Shown: piece by piece, positions 58,682-64,000 of the stretch
Numbering within the stretch: position 1 is the stretch's first letter
Layout of the letters: each line of letters begins with the position of its first letter
Assembly (NCBI GenBank): GCA_964627455.1
Contig: CAZVKC010000003.1
Span: forward strand, 62,001 to 126,000
Direction: 5' to 3'
DNA: 64,000 nt
From: F-183 sp964627455
GTDB lineage: Bacteria > Acidobacteriota > Terriglobia > Bryobacterales > Bryobacteraceae
Notes under the pieces: model-generated
Database searches by the model: none
The model's input: the letters and a program-made list of their open reading frames with translations, nothing else
Told to the model about the DNA's origin: nothing
Program-made: the position numbers and the translations under genes

Positions 58682-60268
58682 ATGAAACTCGGAATTGGAT
58701 TTGCATTTGCGGCCATCGGCGTCCTGGCGCAACAGATGATCGTTGCTCCGTCGCCGGATCGCCGTGCGAATGAGGGCGAGGGACCCTTCACGAGGCTGGT
58801 GATCCGCGCCGTGACGATGATCGACGGCACTGGCGCCCCGCCGCGTGGACCCGTCGATGTCGTGATCGAGGGCAACCGCATCGCGGATGTCCGCAGCGTT
58901 GGATATCCGCTGACGCCGATCCGTCCGCAGAACCGTCCCGAGAAAGGCGTCAAGGAAATCGACGGGACCGGCATGTTCCTGCTGCCCGGCTTCGTCGACC
59001 TGCATGTCCACACCGGCGGCGAACCCAAGGCGCCGGAGGCTGAGTACGTCCACAAGCTTTGGATGGCGCATGGCGTGACCACCGTTCGCGGCGTTCCCGC
59101 GGGATCGATGAATTGGGTGGTGCGCGAGAAACAGAGGTCCGCGGAAAACAAGATCGTGGCGCCGCGTTACTTCAACTACCAGCGCCCGTTCACCGGCGAA
59201 GGATGGAAGCCGAACCGCATTCAGACGCCGGAAAACGCACGTGAGTGGGTTCGCTGGGCGAAGGCGCACGGCATTGATGGATTGAAGCTTGGATCGCAGG
59301 ATCCCGAAATCATGGCTGCGTTGCTCGACGAGGCGAAGAAGAATGGCCTCGGCAGCACGGCGCATCTCGACCAGATGGGCGTCGCCCGGATGAACGCGCG
59401 GGACGCCGTGCGGCTGGGACTTGGCACGGTGACGCACTTCTACGGGCTATTTGAGTCGTTGCTCAAGGACACGACCGTACAACCGTATCCCCTCGACCAG
59501 AACTACAACGACGAACAGCACCGTTTCGGACAGGTGGCGCGTATCTGGAACAGGATCCACCCGCGAGGCAGCAAGGAATGGAACGACCTGCTGGACGAGT
59601 TTCGCAAGTATGACGTGACGCTCGATCCGACGTTCACCATCTATTCGGCGTCGCGCGACGTGATGCGGGCGCGAAATGCCGAGTGGCATGACCGCTACAC
59701 ACTGCCGACGCTCTGGGACTTCTATCAACCGAGCCGCGAGGCGCACGGCTCGTATTGGTTCAACTGGACGACATCCGACGAGATCGAGTGGAAGAATTTC
59801 TATCGCGTCTGGATGAGTCTCATCAACGATTACAAGAACCGCGGCGGCCGGGTGACGACGGGCTCGGATTCCGGCTTCATCTACAAGACCTACGGTTTCG
59901 CCTACATTGAAGAGTTCGAACTGCTGCAGGAAGCAGGCTTTCATCCACTCGAAGTGATCCGCGCGGCAACCATGCACGGCGCAGAAACGCTGCACAAGCC
60001 TCTCGGGAAGCCAATTGAATTCGGCATCATCCGTCCGGGCCTGCTCGCGGACCTGGTTCTCACCGATCAGAATCCACTCGAAAACTTCAAGGTCCTCTAC
60101 GGGACCGGCCACTTGCGTTTGAACGACAAGACCAATACGCCGGAGCGCGTCGGTGGAATCCGCTACACGATCAAGGACGGCATCGTGTACGACGCGAAAC
60201 AACTACTGGCGGACGTCGCGGCGATGGTCGAGCGGGCGAAGGCAAAGCAGTCACGAAACACTCAGTAA
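58682..60268 (+). CDS. Secreted metal-dependent amidohydrolase
   Basis: 528 residues with a signal peptide (LGIGFAFAAIGVLAQ) and a GGGGGG site upstream. TIM-barrel amidohydrolase: LPGFVDLHVHTGG (HxH metal pair), GIDGLKLGS (Lys ligand), STAHLDQMG and VTHFYG (His ligands), TTGSDSG (Asp) and the composite end LLADLVLTDQNPLENF. Resembles imidazolonepropionase/dipeptidase-type secreted enzymes of unknown substrate. Follows the MerR-TPR gene by 37 bases. Confidence 0.92.
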   Translation: MKLGIGFAFAAIGVLAQQMIVAPSPDRRANEGEGPFTRLVIRAVTMIDGTGAPPRGPVDVVIEGNRIADVRSVGYPLTPIRPQNRPEKGVKEIDGTGMFLLPGFVDLHVHTGGEPKAPEAEYVHKLWMAHGVTTVRGVPAGSMNWVVREKQRSAENKIVAPRYFNYQRPFTGEGWKPNRIQTPENAREWVRWAKAHGIDGLKLGSQDPEIMAALLDEAKKNGLGSTAHLDQMGVARMNARDAVRLGLGTVTHFYGLFESLLKDTTVQPYPLDQNYNDEQHRFGQVARIWNRIHPRGSKEWNDLLDEFRKYDVTLDPTFTIYSASRDVMRARNAEWHDRYTLPTLWDFYQPSREAHGSYWFNWTTSDEIEWKNFYRVWMSLINDYKNRGGRVTTGSDSGFIYKTYGFAYIEEFELLQEAGFHPLEVIRAATMHGAETLHKPLGKPIEFGIIRPGLLADLVLTDQNPLENFKVLYGTGHLRLNDKTNTPERVGGIRYTIKDGIVYDAKQLLADVAAMVERAKAKQSRNTQ

Positions 60269-60279
60269 ACGGAGTTTAC
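60265..60279. terminator. Possible hairpin spanning two convergent stop codons
   Basis: GTAAAC (60265-60270) and GTTTAC (60274-60279) pair around a GGA loop. It contains the stop codons of both the amidohydrolase and the SBBP gene. No U run follows, so termination would be weak. Confidence 0.3.
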
Positions 60280-62957
60280 CAGGGACCTGTGACCGGCACG
60301 TCGCCGGGATATCCAAAATACGCCAGGGTTCCGAGGAGGCTGATCCATGCCCCGTTCGATGGCCGCCAAACCACCGGCTGCGTGTTGACGGTGGTGGTCC
60401 ACATCGGCGCCGGGATGTCGCCGGCAGAGCCCAGGGTGTATTGGGCGTCGACACCGGGAGTGAAGATGAAATCCCCGTTCGTGTCCAGCCTCCAAACGCC
60501 GTTATTGTAGAGGCCGATCTTCGCAGTTCCGGATCCGGTCCAGTCACCGACCACGGGAATATCGCCGGATGCGCCCCAGGTGATGATCTTATCGACATTA
60601 TTGGTCCATGCGTTGTTGCCGTCCCAATCGAGGAACCAGACGCCGTTGCGGTATACGCCGATCTTTGACCTGCCGTCGCCGTTCCAGTCGCCCACTACGG
60701 GAATGTCGCCCGGGATGCCGTAGTAATAGTAGGCATCGACGCCCCAAGTCCACTGATTGTCGCCGTTAATGTCGACGTACCAAGTGCCGCCGCGGAAGAC
60801 GCCGACGCGGTACACACCGGTACCGGTCCAGTCGCCGACGATCGGGATATCCGTCGAGATTCCCAGCGAGAACGCCACATCTCCTGTGTTCCAGATGTTG
60901 TCCCCGGTCTTGTCGAGGGCCCAGCCGCCTCGCCGGAAGATGCCGACCTTGTCCCACGAGCGGCCCCTGCCGCCGGGAAACTGGAACTTCGCGAAGAAGG
61001 CGTTCAAGCTGGCGGAGTCGGAAGTGGATTGGTAACTGCCGCCGGCCATCGCCAGATTGTTCGAACTGGTCGTACCGCCCGCCAAGACGGCGTTTGGATT
61101 GACGACACCCATTGCGACCGCGAGAATCGCGTCCGAGCCATTTCCGCCCCAGAGAGTCGAGTACGACAAAGGCCCATAGGAAAGGAAGACCGATACGAAC
61201 CCGTCGTAGTAACCGCCAAACCCCGTCTGTACAGCCTGCGAGAGCGGGAAGTTGGAGGATGAAGTCATCCCTGCCGCCACAACCTGACCGCTGGGACGAA
61301 CAGCAACCGCATAAACAGCGTCATAGCTACTCCCGCCAAGGTACGTGCTCCAGGACCACGAACCAAGATACGGAGTGAACTTTGTTACGAAACCGTCCGA
61401 ACCACCGCGTCCGAACGTCGCTTGCGCCGCGTTGAGAACCGGGAAATCCGAGGAACAGGTCAGCCCGCCCACGACCGGCTCTCCGCTGCTGGTGATCGCA
61501 ATCGAGGTGGCCATCTCAGGTTGTGCGGCCGATCCACAGGATCCACCCCAGTAGGTGCTGGCGGCCAGCGAAGTACCCGTCTGCGAGAGCCGCATGACGA
61601 AGCCGTCCATCCCGCCCCGGGGACCAGATCCGGACACAACCGGCAGATTCGACGAAGACGTCCCGCCTGCGACATAGAGGTTCTGCTGATAGACCGCCAC
61701 GGCGTTGACACTGTCGTCACTCGCACCGCCCAGGTACGTGCTGAACACGATCGCAGAACCAGCGGGATTGATCTTGGCGGCAAAGCCGTCCTGTGCGCCA
61801 CGCGGGGTAGAGTAAGCCGCATTGGCTACCGGGAAGTCCGAAGAAGTGGTCTGGCCACCGATGTAGATACCGTAGGAATCGACGGCGACACTATTGACGG
61901 CATCGGACCCGGAGCCGCCCCAATAAGTTGAAAAATCGAGCGTCGCGCCGCTCGCGGCCAGGCGGGCGACGAATCCATCCATCCCACCCTTGTTCGTCCC
62001 CTGAATCGCGCTCTGCACCGGGAAGTTCGTTGAGGCCGTGGATCCCACGATCACCGGCCGATTCGAGGAATCGACAACCATGCCATTGACGCGATCCGCA
62101 CCAATTCCACCGATGAAGGTCGCCCAGACCAGGCTTTGTCCGTTCGCGCTGAGTTTGGCGACAAAACCGTCGGTCGAACCTTTTTGGCTCGTCTGGTACG
62201 CGCTCGCCACCGTCATGTTGGTGGATTCGGTCCAACCCGCAATGAACATACTGTCGTCGGAGCCCATAGCTACCGCCGTAATCGATTCGTTGCGATTTCC
62301 GCCCCAGTAAGAGCTGTAGAGCAGATCAGGATCAATCACTGTGGCCAGCGAAGGATCCAGCCCGTGAATCGAAAACCCCACAGTGCCGTCCCCAAACACA
62401 ACATACGATGCGGAACGCGGAACCGTCTCGCCGCTCGTACGAGTCTGGTACACGGCCGGGATCCGTTCCTCCATCTCGCCACTCGCTGTGAGGATCACGA
62501 GTTGCCCGCGTTCACCGACAGTCACTCGCCCGATTCCCTGGTACTCGATTCGGATCGCGGCTGCCGTTCTGCCCGGCGCCAGCAGGAAATCGCTTTTCCA
62601 TCCGTCTCTCGAAAATCGGCATTGGAGATCGACGCCGTCGTAAAGCCCGGCGTATCGCACGCCGCTGAAGCCCGGGCGAGATCTGTGCGACGCTCCAAAC
62701 ATCAGGTGGATCGACGACTGAGTCGCACCCGAACCTTCCAAGCGGACGTCCGGTCTTGCGCCCCGAAACACGAGGGTCAAACCTGAATCGAAGCGGACCT
62801 CTCCAGCGCTGTAACGCGCCCAGCGTCCAAAGTTGGTGCCCACAAAGGTCCGCCCATCTGCGGAGGGAAAGAATACCGCTTGCGGCGAAACACCAGCGGC
62901 AGCGCTCGTCAACGCTGTCATCCACAACGTCACCAGGATGGCCGAGTTTCTCATCAC
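60276..62957 (-). CDS. Large secreted SBBP-repeat and VCBS-like repeat protein
   Basis: 893 residues. Signal peptide, then a DUF7948-like N-domain (FVGTNFGRWARYSAGEVRF; YAGLYDGVDLQCRFS). About seven SBBP propeller repeats follow with (Y/W/F)ST.(W/L)GG...D.V.AVAV (from about residue 220 to 640). Five VCBS/FG-GAP-like units end in GDIPVVGDW-type motifs to the last residue (VPVTGPW). Each of these units has a KIGVYRNGVWFLDWDGN-like strand pair. Probably an extracellular adhesion or matrix protein. ATG 62954 is an equal start. No anchor is visible at either end. Confidence 0.9.
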   Translation of the reverse strand: MMRNSAILVTLWMTALTSAAAGVSPQAVFFPSADGRTFVGTNFGRWARYSAGEVRFDSGLTLVFRGARPDVRLEGSGATQSSIHLMFGASHRSRPGFSGVRYAGLYDGVDLQCRFSRDGWKSDFLLAPGRTAAAIRIEYQGIGRVTVGERGQLVILTASGEMEERIPAVYQTRTSGETVPRSASYVVFGDGTVGFSIHGLDPSLATVIDPDLLYSSYWGGNRNESITAVAMGSDDSMFIAGWTESTNMTVASAYQTSQKGSTDGFVAKLSANGQSLVWATFIGGIGADRVNGMVVDSSNRPVIVGSTASTNFPVQSAIQGTNKGGMDGFVARLAASGATLDFSTYWGGSGSDAVNSVAVDSYGIYIGGQTTSSDFPVANAAYSTPRGAQDGFAAKINPAGSAIVFSTYLGGASDDSVNAVAVYQQNLYVAGGTSSSNLPVVSGSGPRGGMDGFVMRLSQTGTSLAASTYWGGSCGSAAQPEMATSIAITSSGEPVVGGLTCSSDFPVLNAAQATFGRGGSDGFVTKFTPYLGSWSWSTYLGGSSYDAVYAVAVRPSGQVVAAGMTSSSNFPLSQAVQTGFGGYYDGFVSVFLSYGPLSYSTLWGGNGSDAILAVAMGVVNPNAVLAGGTTSSNNLAMAGGSYQSTSDSASLNAFFAKFQFPGGRGRSWDKVGIFRRGGWALDKTGDNIWNTGDVAFSLGISTDIPIVGDWTGTGVYRVGVFRGGTWYVDINGDNQWTWGVDAYYYYGIPGDIPVVGDWNGDGRSKIGVYRNGVWFLDWDGNNAWTNNVDKIITWGASGDIPVVGDWTGSGTAKIGLYNNGVWRLDTNGDFIFTPGVDAQYTLGSAGDIPAPMWTTTVNTQPVVWRPSNGAWISLLGTLAYFGYPGDVPVTGPW

Positions 62958-62988
62958 ATAGCACTCTTCGGCCTCCGAGTACTAAGGT

Positions 62989-63540
62989 TTAGCGGTTTCT
63001 CACTCCCGACACGAACGGACTATTCCGAATGAAAAAGCGTAGAGGCCAATCGGCGCAATGCCGGATCCCTATCCTCGGGGAAACACCTATTTCCTCTTCC
63101 CCAACAGGCCGATCGCCACGCTCGATCACGAGTGGCCCTTTCGTGACATCGCAGCCCAGGTGCTCGGCCCTCGTGATTCCCATGCCGATGGTGAGTTTCC
63201 CCGGCCCGCTGAGCAGGCGCCGGACATCCTGCGAACCAGCAGCGCGTCGCCGGGCCAGCATTTCCTCGACGCCCCGCACGGGTTCGAGCGCCCGGATCAA
63301 CACGCAGCCCGGTGTGCCGTCGGGTTCCGCGATCAGGTTCAGGCATTCGTACATTCCATAGATGAGGTACACGTACGCATGGCCGGGAGGTCCGAAAATG
63401 ATGCGGGTCCGCGGCGTGACACCGCGCGAAGCATGCGCCGCAAGGTCGTTCAAACCGAGGTACGCCTCGACCTCGACGATACGTCCGGCGCAGGGACCCA
63501 ACGCAATAGTGCATCCCAGCAACTCACGCGCGACGGTCAC
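62989..63540 (-). CDS. 3-methyladenine DNA glycosylase (AAG/MPG family), start uncertain
   Basis: Removes alkylated purines from DNA. 183 residues from GTG 63540: ARELLGC, IVEVEAYLGLNDLAAHASRG with the catalytic Glu, RTRIIFGPPGHAYVYLIYGMY, and SGPGKLTIGMGI. The family N-terminus continues upstream in the same frame (PRSFYARDTVTVAREL), but no ATG, GTG or TTG exists before a stop. CTG 63570, ATT 63573 or ATC 63582 may be the true start, adding ten to fourteen residues. Divergent from thpR with 62 bases between the listed starts. Confidence 0.9.
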   Translation of the reverse strand: MTVARELLGCTIALGPCAGRIVEVEAYLGLNDLAAHASRGVTPRTRIIFGPPGHAYVYLIYGMYECLNLIAEPDGTPGCVLIRALEPVRGVEEMLARRRAAGSQDVRRLLSGPGKLTIGMGITRAEHLGCDVTKGPLVIERGDRPVGEEEIGVSPRIGIRHCADWPLRFFIRNSPFVSGVRNR

Positions 63541-63602
63541 GGTGTCGCGCGCATAAAAACTTCTCGGCAGAATCCGTCGGATAATATGAGCGTACCAACC
63601 GA

Positions 63603-64000
63603 ATGCGCCTGTTTACCGGTCTCGATCTGCCCGGCGAAGTCGAGACGCAACTGGATCGCCTGCTAACAGAACTGCGGCCCAAAGCAAAGATCAATTGGAG
63701 TCCCGTCGCGAACCTGCACATCACGACCAAGTTCATCGGCGAGTGGCCGGAGGCGCGTCTGCCCGAACTGATCCACGCATTGGAGGCGGTTCCCAAGCCG
63801 GCAGCGCCGCTGCGAATTGCGATCCGCGGCATCGGCTGGTTTCCGAACCCGCATCAACCGCGCGTCCTCTTCGCCGGCATTGAGATTGCTCCGGAAGGAC
63901 TGCTGCACGAACTGGCGCGCGCCACCGATGGGGCGTGCACCGCCATTGGCGTCCCGCCGGAACAGAAGCCCTACAAACCGCACCTGACACTGGCGCGCAT
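63603..64000 (+). CDS. thpR: RNA 2',3'-cyclic phosphodiesterase ThpR (partial, 5' part)
   Basis: 132 residues seen, cut by the window end. Both 2H-phosphoesterase motifs are visible: HIT (His39-x-Thr41) in NLHITTKFIGEW and HLT (His127-x-Thr129) in KPHLTLAR. MRLFTGLDLPGEV is the standard start. Opens 2',3'-cyclic phosphates (formerly '2'-5' RNA ligase'). About 50 C-terminal residues are missing. Confidence 0.95.
   Translation, partial: MRLFTGLDLPGEVETQLDRLLTELRPKAKINWSPVANLHITTKFIGEWPEARLPELIHALEAVPKPAAPLRIAIRGIGWFPNPHQPRVLFAGIEIAPEGLLHELARATDGACTAIGVPPEQKPYKPHLTLAR

Overview
This is a GC-rich, densely coded stretch of bacterial chromosome. It is most likely from the phylum Acidobacteriota, probably a Bryobacterales/Solibacter-like lineage. 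I infer this from the gene families present: two large Oar-like TonB receptors with an N-terminal carboxypeptidase-regulatory domain, an orphan MacB/FtsX-type permease of the acidobacterial ADOP kind, a membrane Ser/Thr kinase beside a caspase-like protein, a DUF1080 protein, and many secreted hydrolases. No rRNA, CRISPR array, phage, integrase or transposase is visible. Three 100-N gaps show that this is a scaffolded draft. Two of them are flanked by identical 55-bp ends and look like unmerged contig overlaps rather than missing sequence.

Layout. 1-4407 (minus): a small zinc-ribbon-like protein, then glmR/yvcK, glmU and ppk1. The last three are joined by ATGA stop/start overlaps, and a good sigma70-type promoter lies upstream. 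4648-6894: a small Cys-rich protein, a VOC/glyoxalase protein and a class-III aminotransferase. 6967-9026: a secreted triple-repeat protein with a Gly/Ser tail and a small c-type cytochrome, separated by two intrinsic terminators. 9126-16667: an outer-membrane barrel, a caspase-fold protein without catalytic residues, a Ser/Thr kinase, and divergently a secreted TPR protein built on an apparently inactivated peptidase domain, an MFS carrier and a GNAT acetyltransferase. 16795-20511: a DUF465 protein, thioredoxin, a YihY/BrkB protein and three envelope or secreted proteins. 20573-25536: a GAF protein, tRNA-Ala(GGC), a DUF167 protein, a lysoplasmalogenase-like protein, three alpha/beta hydrolases and an NTF2-like protein.

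25584-31867: a bestrophin gene broken by an in-frame TGA, PhoR-PhoB-type two-component genes, a gluzincin-type peptidase, a ceramidase-like membrane protein, tRNA-Arg(CCT) and rarA. rarA, the tRNA and the ceramidase gene physically overlap. 31933-46237: a small membrane protein, a phosphoesterase, a sulfatase, TonB receptor 1 with a tannase-family esterase, a DmpA-type P1 peptidase, an S9 peptidase and TonB receptor 2. This reads as a scavenging and polymer-degradation block. 46227-64000: a methyltransferase, an ArsA/Get3-type ATPase with a small partner, threonine aldolase, a small secreted protein, the ADOP permease, an operon of a deoxyhypusine-synthase-like protein, a CPBP protease and mtnA, a penicillin/AHL acylase, a MerR-TPR fusion, an amidohydrolase, a large SBBP/VCBS-like secreted protein, the 3-methyladenine glycosylase gene and the start of thpR.

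The most unusual signals are: (i) a kinase locus flanked by two apparent pseudo-proteases, (ii) the three-way rarA/tRNA-Arg/ceramidase overlap, (iii) strong over-representation of the palindrome GGATCC across the whole window (about 90 copies by hand count), and (iv) several genes whose conserved N-terminus lies upstream of any ATG/GTG/TTG.
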